A DNA stretch of 33,003 bases from a virus: IMG/VR virus record IMGVR_UViG_3300042307_000448, positions 1 through 33,003 of that record; one strand, given 5' to 3'. Shown here in pieces: positions 13,165-21,024 of this stretch; position 1 is the stretch's first letter; every line of letters starts with the position of its first letter. The notes below the pieces were generated by a model. That model had not been told where the DNA came from and did no database searches. It saw only the letters and a list, made by a program, of their open reading frames with translations. Both the position numbers and the translations under genes were made by a program.

Positions 13165-13369
13165 TATAACAATGTGTAGGGACATGAAATGTCCTATGAA
13201 GTTTACGTGCTACAGGCACACAGCACCACAGAATCAGTTTAGACAATCGTTCTTTACTGAATCACCTCGTGAAGAGGGAACCTATTATTGTCAATCATTT
13301 TGGGACAATGAAGGAAGAACATTAGATCCAAAGTTTAGAGAGTACGAACGTTATAATGATACAGAATAA
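13157..13369 (+). CDS. Cys-rich small protein (CPMKFTCYRHTA type), 70 aa
   Basis: The N-terminus MADITMCRDMKCPMKFTCYRHTA has three Cys in a C-x4-C-x4-C pattern, and a fourth lies in YYCQSFW near residue 45. This resembles a small family that I recall in many phages, with Cys residues that probably bind zinc or form disulfides. Function unknown. The stop overlaps the next start by 1 base. Confidence 0.75.
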   Translation: MADITMCRDMKCPMKFTCYRHTAPQNQFRQSFFTESPREEGTYYCQSFWDNEGRTLDPKFREYERYNDTE

Positions 13370-13635
13370 TGATACATATTGAGGATTATGAGATGGAAAA
13401 TCTCAAGGATTTAGTATATTTGCAAGAGGAGAAGGAGCTATTTTATCGCTCACTAAATGACCCAGGTATCGCTCAAATTGAAGCTTTTATGAGCGATAAA
13501 GTTCATTTAAAAGATCTAGAATCTCTACAAGAGAGGGCTAAGATTAATGTGTGCATTCCTCAAAGTTTAATTGCTAAAATAGATCACAGAATAATTAGAA
13601 ATTATGAACGTAAAATTGACGCTCTATCATTTTAA
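13369..13635 (+). CDS. Hypothetical helical protein, 88 aa
   Basis: An acidic, helix-rich, probable coiled-coil protein (Leu/Glu-rich, residues about 10-60). It overlaps the preceding stop by one base and the following gene by 32 bases. No motif identified. Its position directly before the replication genes suggests co-expression with them. Confidence 0.65.
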   Translation: MIHIEDYEMENLKDLVYLQEEKELFYRSLNDPGIAQIEAFMSDKVHLKDLESLQERAKINVCIPQSLIAKIDHRIIRNYERKIDALSF

Positions 13636-14233
13636 AGAGCTACTCAAGAATGGTTTTACATTAGACATGGTCTTTCTCCTCAAACTAGTGGAGGAAGGCC
13701 ATGATTTAAAAGATGCATGTAATGGAAACGTTAAACTAGAAATGTTGTATCAAGGACTCTACCGTAAAGGTTTACTATCTGAATCAGGCAAACTAACATT
13801 AACAGGCAAAAACGTTCTTAAGTTTCTTAAAGAAGAAGCTCCAACAGAGAAAACAGTTCTTAAGAAAAAACCTGCTAGTGAAGACTTTGAAAGATGGTGG
13901 AAAGCTTTTCCAGGCACTGATACATTCAAACACAAAGATAAAACATTTGCAGGTACTAGAGCATTACGTAGAGACATAGAAAACTGTAAGCTTAAATTCA
14001 ATGCTATTCTATCAGAAGGAGAATATACAGCCGATGATCTAATAGCTGCATTAGAGTTTGATATCTTACAGAAGAAAGAAAACTCTGTAAAGAATAATGA
14101 GAACAAACTAAAATACATGCAGAACAGTTTGACATATCTTACACAACGTAGCTTTGAACCATTCATTGAACTGGTTAGAGAAGGTATAACAGTTAAAGAA
14201 TCAACTAAACCAGCAGGAGGGACAGATATATGA
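13604..14233 (+). CDS. Putative replisome organiser or helicase loader, 209 aa
   Basis: The first 75 residues look like a winged-helix domain, with short helices and a LLSESGKLTLTGKNVLKFL wing. A Lys/Pro linker follows, then a second helical domain (about 98-190) with FERWWKAFPGTDTF and a long helix ending SLTYLTQRSFEPFIE. This WWKAFP-to-LxQRxFE pattern recalls phage helicase-loader or replisome-organiser C-domains. It lies immediately upstream of, and overlaps, the DnaB-like gene, which is the usual position for a loader. Function is inferred from context and weak pattern. Confidence 0.55.
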   Translation: MNVKLTLYHFKELLKNGFTLDMVFLLKLVEEGHDLKDACNGNVKLEMLYQGLYRKGLLSESGKLTLTGKNVLKFLKEEAPTEKTVLKKKPASEDFERWWKAFPGTDTFKHKDKTFAGTRALRRDIENCKLKFNAILSEGEYTADDLIAALEFDILQKKENSVKNNENKLKYMQNSLTYLTQRSFEPFIELVREGITVKESTKPAGGTDI

Positions 14234-15291
14234 GTTTTCAAGATTTGGCAAAAGAAGTTCAGAATGGACTTGATGGTAGGAATAATGGTATTCCTATGGG
14301 ATTTGATAGATTGAATAGATACATTGGTATTCGTAAGTCTATGTACACATTGGTGGGTGGCTTAACTGGTTCAGGTAAGACTAGTTTCATTGATGATGCA
14401 TATGTTCTCAATCCATTTGATTGGTATATTTCTAAGGCTAATAATACAGATATTAAGCTAAAGATTATATATAGATCTATGGAGCGTAGTAGAACATACA
14501 AGTTTGCAAAGTGGGTTAGTAGAAAGATATTTCTAGATCATGGTATGATTATACCTGTGCCTAAACTATTGGGCTGGACATCTAAGATGACTAAAGATGA
14601 GCACGATCTATTTCTAACATATGAAGATTACATTGGTAATATGAAAGAAGTGATTACAATCATTGATGGTCCAGAGAACCCAGTGGGCATAGCAAAACAA
14701 TTGAAAGAACATGCTGAAGAGAATGGTGTAATACATGAGGTGGATAAATACAATAGAGTGTATGAGCCTAATCATGATAACACCATCACTATGGTGATTA
14801 TCGATCACATTGGTTTGTTAAAGACTACCAAAGATTATAATACAAAGAAAGCGTCTATTGACAAGATGTCAGATGAGCTGAGATATGCTCGTGACTTCTT
14901 TGGATATACACCTGTTGTTGTCAGTCAGTTTAATCGTGACATCTCTAGTCCTATGAGGATTAAGAATGGTGATGTAGAACCGCAGCTAGAAGACTTTGCT
15001 GATAGTTCATCTACACAGAACGATGCTGATGTTGTAGTGGCATTATTTGATCCTATGAGATATAAAGTGGAAGACCCTAGTGGTTATCAACTAGATAAGC
15101 TTAAAGATGAATATGGTGCTAAGTATTTTAGAAGTTTAAGATTAATCAAAAATAGCTATGGTGAGGATGATGTTAGAATCGGTTTAGGTTTCTTAGGTCA
15201 AATAGGTATGTTCAAAGAACTACCAAGACTTAAAGAGATGACTGAGTCTGATTATCAATCTATAGTTAATAAATCATTCTTTTTATCATGA
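14230..15291 (+). CDS. DnaB-like replicative helicase ATPase, 353 aa
   Basis: A RecA-fold ATPase of the DnaB family. Walker A is GGLTGSGKT (43-51), Walker B is VIIDHI (about 189-194) and the motif-3 glutamine lies in VVVSQFNRD (Q233), followed by a QNDADVVV segment. The protein lacks the N-terminal domain of bacterial DnaB, so it is the motor domain alone with a short lead, as in several phages. It would unwind DNA ahead of the polymerase as a ring. It overlaps the probable loader upstream and the SF2 helicase downstream (ATGA). Confidence 0.88.
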   Translation: MSFQDLAKEVQNGLDGRNNGIPMGFDRLNRYIGIRKSMYTLVGGLTGSGKTSFIDDAYVLNPFDWYISKANNTDIKLKIIYRSMERSRTYKFAKWVSRKIFLDHGMIIPVPKLLGWTSKMTKDEHDLFLTYEDYIGNMKEVITIIDGPENPVGIAKQLKEHAEENGVIHEVDKYNRVYEPNHDNTITMVIIDHIGLLKTTKDYNTKKASIDKMSDELRYARDFFGYTPVVVSQFNRDISSPMRIKNGDVEPQLEDFADSSSTQNDADVVVALFDPMRYKVEDPSGYQLDKLKDEYGAKYFRSLRLIKNSYGEDDVRIGLGFLGQIGMFKELPRLKEMTESDYQSIVNKSFFLS

Positions 15292-16379
15292 GTTTAAGAG
15301 ATCAAAGACAACAAGAGTTTGCTAACATATGGTTAGATAAGAAATGGGGTATCCTAAATCTATGTCCAAGATTTGGTAAGATATATACAACAATTAACAT
15401 TTTGGAAAAAATGAATTCAAATATATCTATCATAATCGCCTATCCTGATGTTAAAATCAAGGATTCTTGGGAACAGGATTTCAAAGCAAGAGAATACAAC
15501 AATTCAAACATCACGTATACAACACACCTATCTTTACATAAACATGTAAACAATGAGTATGATGTGGTGATCATTGATGAGATACACTTGTTGAGTGATG
15601 CACAGATTGATGCTTTGTATGATTTGACATTAATCAATCATCAAGTGTTAGGACTAACAGGCACTCTATCAAGTTTAACAGAGTCTGAGCTTGATATGAG
15701 ATTACAGCTTCCTGTATTAGCACACTATCCTATTGAGCAAGCTATTGCAGAAGGAGTTATTGTTGACTATCAAATAACAATAATCAAGGTTCCCTTGGAC
15801 AATAAGATAGTTCAAACCGTTAAAGGTAAAGCCAGGACAGAGAAGAAACATTTTGACGCGTGTAGTTGGGTGATTGATCAACTTAGCTCTATGGGTAAAG
15901 ACACAATGATGTTACGCCTGAAGAGAATGAGAATCGTCCAAGGAAGTATTGCTAAGTTAAACATGACTAAGGCAATATTAAACAAGTATAAAGAAGAACG
16001 TATACTTGTGTTTTGTGGTACTACTGATGCTGCAGATAGTTTAGGTATACCTTCACACCATAGTAAATCGCCTGACAAAGAGGGCTTTAAAAAGTTTACA
16101 GAAGGAGAAGGAAACCATATGGCTGTTGTAAAGATTGGTAATACAGGTGTAACATACAAACCTTTAAACAAAGTGATTTTGAATTACTTTGACAGTAACG
16201 CTGAGAATCTAGCTCAAAAGGTGAATAGGTGCATGGCTATGGAATACAATAATCCAGACAAGAAAGCACAGATTTATATCATTTCCACCAATGAGGCAGT
16301 AGAGGAAAAGTGGTTAAATAAGTCACTAGAATTCTTTGATAAAGACAAAATTAAGGTTGTTAATGTCCCTGGAATTTAG
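15288..16379 (+). CDS. SF2 helicase with atypical Walker A, 363 aa
   Basis: An SF2/DEAD-like helicase. Motif I is CPRFGKIYT (26-34), with Lys31 present but Ile in the place of the usual Thr/Ser after it. Motif II is DEIH (97-100), motif III LTGT (123-126) and motif VI QKVNRCM near residue 320, carrying the arginine finger. The length is compact. Snf2/UvsW-like helicases occur in crAss-like and T4-like phages and act in recombination or fork restart. The Ile32 substitution may weaken Mg-ATP binding. Confidence 0.8.
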   Translation: MSLRDQRQQEFANIWLDKKWGILNLCPRFGKIYTTINILEKMNSNISIIIAYPDVKIKDSWEQDFKAREYNNSNITYTTHLSLHKHVNNEYDVVIIDEIHLLSDAQIDALYDLTLINHQVLGLTGTLSSLTESELDMRLQLPVLAHYPIEQAIAEGVIVDYQITIIKVPLDNKIVQTVKGKARTEKKHFDACSWVIDQLSSMGKDTMMLRLKRMRIVQGSIAKLNMTKAILNKYKEERILVFCGTTDAADSLGIPSHHSKSPDKEGFKKFTEGEGNHMAVVKIGNTGVTYKPLNKVILNYFDSNAENLAQKVNRCMAMEYNNPDKKAQIYIISTNEAVEEKWLNKSLEFFDKDKIKVVNVPGI

Positions 16380-16416
16380 TAACTTAGAGTATAAATAAAC
16401 AACTAAATATTATAAC

Positions 16417-17088
16417 ATGGCAAGCAAATTAATTGGGATCGTCGGATCCACTGGTACAGGTAAATCAACATCAATCAAACACCTGAACCCAGAAGAAACC
16501 TACATTATTAACGTAGCAAAGAAAGAGTTACCGTTCAAAGGATCTGAAGCTCTGTACAACACAGAGAAGAAGAACTACAAAGAGGTGGATGACGCAGTCG
16601 AGATCACTCGATTGTTACATGTAATCTCTGAGAAAGCGCCACACATTAAGAACATTGTGATTGAGGATTCAAACTACATCATGGGTTTTAATATTGTGTC
16701 ACGAGCAACAGAAGTTGGTTTCACTAAATTTAGTATTATGGCTAGAGATATGGTGGAATTATTCAGAGAAGCTCGTAAATTACGTGACGATTTGAAAGTG
16801 TTCTATTTCTCTCATCCAGAAACTATTGAAGAAGGTGGAGAAATTACAGGATACAAGATTAAGACAGCAGGTAAGTTAATCGATAATCAAATCGTATTAG
16901 AGGGACTATTAACTATTTGTCTTTACACTTATGTAGAGGAGAATAAAGATGGATCTTCTACGTATAACTTTGTAACCAATAGGTTTAAGAAGTTTCCTGC
17001 AAAGAGTCCTGATGGAATGTTCACTAACATCAAGATGCCTAATAATTTACAAACAGTAGTGGATACAATTGACGAGTATTATAAATAA
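16417..17088 (+). CDS. P-loop ATPase, Sak4-like, 223 aa
   Basis: Walker A GSTGTGKS (10-17), a Walker B-like IVIEDSNYI (about 80-88, E83 D84), then SHPETI and a basic C-terminal domain. The size and layout fit phage AAA/RecA-core proteins often annotated as Sak4-type single-strand annealing proteins. It sits next to the SSB-like gene, a common pairing for Sak4. Alternatively it is an unspecified phage AAA ATPase. Confidence 0.75.
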   Translation: MASKLIGIVGSTGTGKSTSIKHLNPEETYIINVAKKELPFKGSEALYNTEKKNYKEVDDAVEITRLLHVISEKAPHIKNIVIEDSNYIMGFNIVSRATEVGFTKFSIMARDMVELFREARKLRDDLKVFYFSHPETIEEGGEITGYKIKTAGKLIDNQIVLEGLLTICLYTYVEENKDGSSTYNFVTNRFKKFPAKSPDGMFTNIKMPNNLQTVVDTIDEYYK

Positions 17089-17113
17089 TTTTAACAAATA
17101 AACACTAGAAATC

Positions 17114-17977
17114 ATGGCCATTGGAGGACAAAAAAGAGAAGTAACAACAGCAAAAGAATTTACAAAGAAAGTTGGAATCTTTGAAGGGGAAGTAATTGCT
17201 ATCAATCCTAACGCAGCAGAGTATAAAGAGATACTTGGGCGTGAACTTAAGGAAGATAGCAAAGCTACAGAATATCTTTATGAGAAAGATGGTGTAGCAA
17301 AAATAAGAGTTGACATCTGGTTAAAAGATGTTAAAACTGATTTTATTGATAAAGTGACATTCTTCTTAGAAGATACAAAACGTTCTAACAAGGATGGTTC
17401 AAAGAAACAATATGTTAATAGAATAGGTATGTGTAGTTGGGCTAGTAGTGAAGAAAATCTTCCTACATGGTTCGTTAAGCGTGACTATCGTGTAGCATAT
17501 ACAGGTGAAGAGGAGTTAATAACATTCTTACGCACCTGGTTAGGAGGTATTGATTATTCAAAAGATGATGCTGAAGTAGCATTAGATTGGAAGAAAGTTA
17601 TTGTTGGTAATCTAAAAGAATGGAAAGATGAAATTGGTGGAGAGCTAACAACTAGTGTTGGCGTCTTAGCTACAGTTAAAACTGTAGAGAAAGAAGAGGG
17701 ACCAGTGTCTTATCAAAACATTTACAACAAAGGATTCTTTCCAGGATATTTTATCAAGAAGATGAGGTTGATTAATTATAATGATGCTAATGTAGTTAGA
17801 GGAATCTCTTTTAAGAGTTCTAAAGAATTACAACAACATGAGCGATTTGTTCTTAATGTAACAGGAGAATATGGATGTAAGGATTATTATACATTCAAAG
17901 ATCTTCAGGATTATGATGCAAACTCTAATCTAGTAGAATCAGATAAAGTTATTTCTACAGATGGAGCTGATTATTAA
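17114..17977 (+). CDS. Putative ssDNA-binding protein, 287 aa
   Basis: A soluble protein with many strand-like segments and aromatic residues, as in OB-fold proteins; residues about 18-130 contain VGIFEGEVIAINPN and VRVDIWLKD-like strands. The acidic C-terminus (SDKVISTDGADY) resembles SSB tails that recruit replication partners. It lies between a Sak4-like ATPase and a primase, followed by a strong terminator, consistent with an abundant SSB. I do not see a decisive motif, so the call rests on layout and context. Confidence 0.55.
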   Translation: MAIGGQKREVTTAKEFTKKVGIFEGEVIAINPNAAEYKEILGRELKEDSKATEYLYEKDGVAKIRVDIWLKDVKTDFIDKVTFFLEDTKRSNKDGSKKQYVNRIGMCSWASSEENLPTWFVKRDYRVAYTGEEELITFLRTWLGGIDYSKDDAEVALDWKKVIVGNLKEWKDEIGGELTTSVGVLATVKTVEKEEGPVSYQNIYNKGFFPGYFIKKMRLINYNDANVVRGISFKSSKELQQHERFVLNVTGEYGCKDYYTFKDLQDYDANSNLVESDKVISTDGADY

Positions 17978-18004
17978 AAGTAAGTACTGATTAGGAATTA
18001 TAGC

Positions 18005-18037
18005 AAAGCCCAGTCTTATAGATTGGGCTTTCTTTTT
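18005..18037 (+). terminator. Rho-independent terminator
   Basis: An 11-bp stem AAAGCCCAGTC/GATTGGGCTTT (one G-U pair), a TTATA loop (18016-18020) and CTTTTT after it. It ends the unit of the SSB-like gene. Confidence 0.9.
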
Positions 18038-18055
18038 CACTAAAAAAGAAAGAAC

Positions 18056-19069
18056 ATGCCAATAAATGGAATGAAACGTCCTTCTATCATCACTACAGAT
18101 AGAATTCTTGAAAAAGTAAGCGAGTATGATATATTTAGATATTATATGCCTAATTCTGATTGGAAACCAAATGTTATAACTTTCTCTCCATTTAGGAATG
18201 AAAATAATCCATCATTCATGATTGGTAATAAGCATGGAAGATTAACATTTATTGATTTTGCAGACACTAGTAAACGAGGTTCTTGTTTTAATTTTGTTAA
18301 GATGTTGTTTAATCTCAGAGATTTAAAACAAACATTAGAACTAATTGATAGAGACCTTGGACTTGGGTTCTCCAGAACTACTAGAACAGAAGAGTATAAA
18401 CGTATCGTCACTGAATACAAACAACCAGTGGTAATGCCTAAAGCTTATTCTAAGATTCAAGTTGTTACAAAGAATTTTACGAAGGAAGAATTGGCGTATT
18501 GGGCTCAATATCACATAGACATAGCAGACTTAAAAGCTAACAATGTCTACAGTGTGTCTAAAGTATATCTAAACAAGCAATTATTTCCTGCAGTGTTAGA
18601 CGAACTTAGATTTGGTTATCTGTATGAAGATAGGTGGAAGATATATCGTCCTTACGCAAAGGACAAAAAAAGTAAGTGGGTACCAAACAATGTACCCATA
18701 ACTGCGATGGATGGTAAAGATGACATCATACAATGTGATGTAGCATTTATCAACAAATCAAAGAAGGATTATATGGTGATGAAGAAACTCTTTCCATGCA
18801 GCTGTGCTGTACAGAATGAGGGATTGGGTTGTTTCTCTGTCGAGAACGTTGAATATATCAAGAGTAATTCTGCTAGTCAGATTCTTAGTTTTGATTCAGA
18901 CGTAACAGGCGTAGAGAATTCACAACAAATCACCAAGATATTTGACTTTGATTACTGTAATGTACCTAGAAAATATTTATCTCAGGGCATTAAGGATTGG
19001 GCTGATTTAGCAAGAGTCCATGGTATGCAAGCAATAGAAGACTATCTAAAAGAAAAACAACTACTATGA
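18056..19069 (+). CDS. DnaG-like primase, 337 aa
   Basis: The N-terminal part resembles the CHC2 domain but without its zinc ligands: FSPFRNENNPSF (about 43-54) matches the CPFHxExxPSF pattern with Ser for Cys, and GSCFNFV matches GDxFxFV. The C-terminal half is TOPRIM-like: NEGLG (E255), SFDSDVTG (D280, D282) and KDWADL (313-318). The short length and lack of a helicase-interacting domain are normal in phage primases. It would prime lagging-strand synthesis. The end overlaps the next gene as ATGA. Confidence 0.85.
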   Translation: MPINGMKRPSIITTDRILEKVSEYDIFRYYMPNSDWKPNVITFSPFRNENNPSFMIGNKHGRLTFIDFADTSKRGSCFNFVKMLFNLRDLKQTLELIDRDLGLGFSRTTRTEEYKRIVTEYKQPVVMPKAYSKIQVVTKNFTKEELAYWAQYHIDIADLKANNVYSVSKVYLNKQLFPAVLDELRFGYLYEDRWKIYRPYAKDKKSKWVPNNVPITAMDGKDDIIQCDVAFINKSKKDYMVMKKLFPCSCAVQNEGLGCFSVENVEYIKSNSASQILSFDSDVTGVENSQQITKIFDFDYCNVPRKYLSQGIKDWADLARVHGMQAIEDYLKEKQLL

Positions 19070-19239
19070 ACGTAGAAGAATTAGCAGCAGCTGTAGAAGA
19101 TCTTGTGTATGAGATACAACAAGAGACAGAATGGTTAGAGACTACAGAAGGAGACTCTATAGAATGTATAGGTATAGAAAACCTAGAAGGAATATTATCA
19201 AGATTTTTTGGATTTAAACTTAGAATATCACAATCATGA
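19066..19239 (+). CDS. Hypothetical small acidic protein, 57 aa
   Basis: The ORF MNVEELAAAVEDLVYE through FFGFKLRISQS is bounded by ATGA overlaps with primase upstream and the DUF932-like gene downstream, so it is very likely translated. It is strongly acidic in residues 1-45 with a basic, aromatic end. Function unknown. Confidence 0.6.
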   Translation: MNVEELAAAVEDLVYEIQQETEWLETTEGDSIECIGIENLEGILSRFFGFKLRISQS

Positions 19240-20015
19240 AAAGACCAGTTTATAACACAACATTACAAGATTTGGTAGCAGTGAAGCTACCAGCACAGAC
19301 TAATCGCTACAAGCCAGTTAGTCATGGGCAGTTAATTGACACCACTTTGAATAGTATAGAGCAGTCAGGCTTCAAGCTTGACAAACAAGTGTATACTTGG
19401 GCAGGTGATGGACAAGTTGCTAATGGTAGATATACTATTAGTAACATTGCAGATTCAGAAATGCAAATCCAGATTGGATGGCAGAATAGCTACAACAAGC
19501 AAGTGAGCTTGAAGTTTGCTATTGGTATACATGTATTCATCTGTGCTAACGGTATGGTGAATGGTGACATGGGTACATTCAAGCGTAAGCATGTGGGTGA
19601 TATTCAAGAATTTACACCACAGTCTATCACTGAGTACATTAAGAGCGCTAGTGATTCATTCCGTGAGATGCAAATCCAACGTGAGATGATGAAGCAAGTG
19701 GAGCTTACCAAAAGACAACAAGGTGAATTGATTGGACGTATGATTGTAGAAGAAGGATTTATTAGCTCTAGTGAGTTAAATATCATTCGTAAAGAACTAC
19801 AGCATCCTACGCACAATTATGGCGCTGAGAACAGCTTATGGGAGTTATACCAGCATACTACGTTCTCATTGAAAGAGACACATCCAGTTAATTGGATGAC
19901 GGATCACATGAGTGCACATAGCTTCTTTGTTAATGCTCAAGGTGAGCTTGTTGCAAAACAGAAACCAGCTAATATTATTGTACAAGAATATAGACAATTA
20001 GAATTATCATTATGA
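19236..20015 (+). CDS. DUF932-like phage protein, 259 aa
   Basis: Contains VFICANGMVNGDMGTFKRKH (about residues 105-124), characteristic of the DUF932 phage/plasmid protein family, preceded by strands and followed by a long helical region. Family function is unknown; it is often near DNA-metabolism genes. A Gln-rich helix and YRQLELSL end are visible. It overlaps the UDG-like gene by 4 bases. Confidence 0.8.
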   Translation: MKRPVYNTTLQDLVAVKLPAQTNRYKPVSHGQLIDTTLNSIEQSGFKLDKQVYTWAGDGQVANGRYTISNIADSEMQIQIGWQNSYNKQVSLKFAIGIHVFICANGMVNGDMGTFKRKHVGDIQEFTPQSITEYIKSASDSFREMQIQREMMKQVELTKRQQGELIGRMIVEEGFISSSELNIIRKELQHPTHNYGAENSLWELYQHTTFSLKETHPVNWMTDHMSAHSFFVNAQGELVAKQKPANIIVQEYRQLELSL

Positions 20016-20728
20016 TTTGGGAAAAATTCAAGGATTTCTTTCATGAGAGTTGGCATGATAAAATGAAACCTTTTATTGAAAGTGAGGAATGCGATAAGAT
20101 TTATGCACATTTAAAATCAGAGAGTAAGAGGGGGAAGATGATTCTCCCTCTCTCTGAGAATGTGTACAGATGTTTTAAAGAAACTCCTTTTAATGAGATT
20201 AAGGTGATCATTGTAGGCATGTGTCCTTATCATGTAATGAGAAGTGGAAATCCAGTAGCCGATGGTCTATTGATGGGCTGTAGCACAACAGGTGTATTAC
20301 AGCCAAGCTTGGAACAGTTCTATGGTGGAATAGAAAGAGAATTATATCGTGGATTTGCCCTTGATAGGAAAAAAAATCCAGATGTTAGCTATCTAGCTCA
20401 TCAAGGCGTGTTCATGTATAATGCAGCATTGACAACAGAACTCAATAAAGCAGGATCTCATTTAGAATTATGGGAACCTCTTAATGATTATCTGTTCACC
20501 AATGTATTTGCATTCTCTGGAATACCAACAATATTTCTAGGTAAAGAAGCAGCAAAGGTTAGTAAGTATCTAACAGGATTTGATTGGCAGTTTCCAATTA
20601 GTCATCCAGCTTCAGCTTCTTATAGAAATGGTGATTGGGATACAGAAGGAGCGTTTACAAAAGTTAATAAAATAATAAAAGAAAACAACGGTTTTGAAAT
20701 AGACTGGTTAGAAAAAGTAGATATATGA
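20012..20728 (+). CDS. Uracil-DNA glycosylase-like protein lacking catalytic Asp, 238 aa
   Basis: A family 1 UDG fold: GMCPYH (69-74) aligns with GQDPYH, ADGLLM with the Ala-Gly-rich turn, FMYNAALTT (N137) with the uracil-binding NxxLTV strand, and HPASAS (H198) with HPSPLS. The general-base Asp of GQDPYH is Cys71 here, so normal glycosylase chemistry is doubtful even though the Asn and His are kept. Related UDG-like proteins are known in crAss-like phages. It may act as a uracil-binding or processivity factor as in poxviruses (inference). Confidence 0.85.
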   Translation: MIWEKFKDFFHESWHDKMKPFIESEECDKIYAHLKSESKRGKMILPLSENVYRCFKETPFNEIKVIIVGMCPYHVMRSGNPVADGLLMGCSTTGVLQPSLEQFYGGIERELYRGFALDRKKNPDVSYLAHQGVFMYNAALTTELNKAGSHLELWEPLNDYLFTNVFAFSGIPTIFLGKEAAKVSKYLTGFDWQFPISHPASASYRNGDWDTEGAFTKVNKIIKENNGFEIDWLEKVDI

Positions 20729-21012
20729 ACAGAGATGAGGAATTAATTAAACTCTTAAGACATCGTGGATATCGTACAGAGGCTTTGTATAGTTTACATG
20801 ACGTTAACGTTTCACTAGAAATGATTAATGAAAACGAGCAAGAACTTGAGGGTAAGCCTCATATTGTTTTATCTGATAATGATAGATTACAAGTTCTCAA
20901 TACTTGTTTTAATTCAATGATGATAGGTGAAGTACATAGTATTATAAATACTGAAATAAGTAATTATATTTTGGAACATTTTGATAATCCAAGATACTAT
21001 AAAAAAAGTTAA
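20725..21012 (+). CDS. Hypothetical protein, 95 aa
   Basis: A small, helical, acidic protein, overlapping the UDG-like gene by 4 bases and followed by the rIIA-like gene. No motif recognised. Confidence 0.65.
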   Translation: MNRDEELIKLLRHRGYRTEALYSLHDVNVSLEMINENEQELEGKPHIVLSDNDRLQVLNTCFNSMMIGEVHSIINTEISNYILEHFDNPRYYKKS

Positions 21013-21024
21013 ATATTAGAAATC

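Noticed and set aside
13759-14241. Long minus-strand ORF (160 codons)
   Set aside because: Fully antisense to the putative helicase-loader gene; its Ser/Leu-rich translation is typical of a shadow frame.
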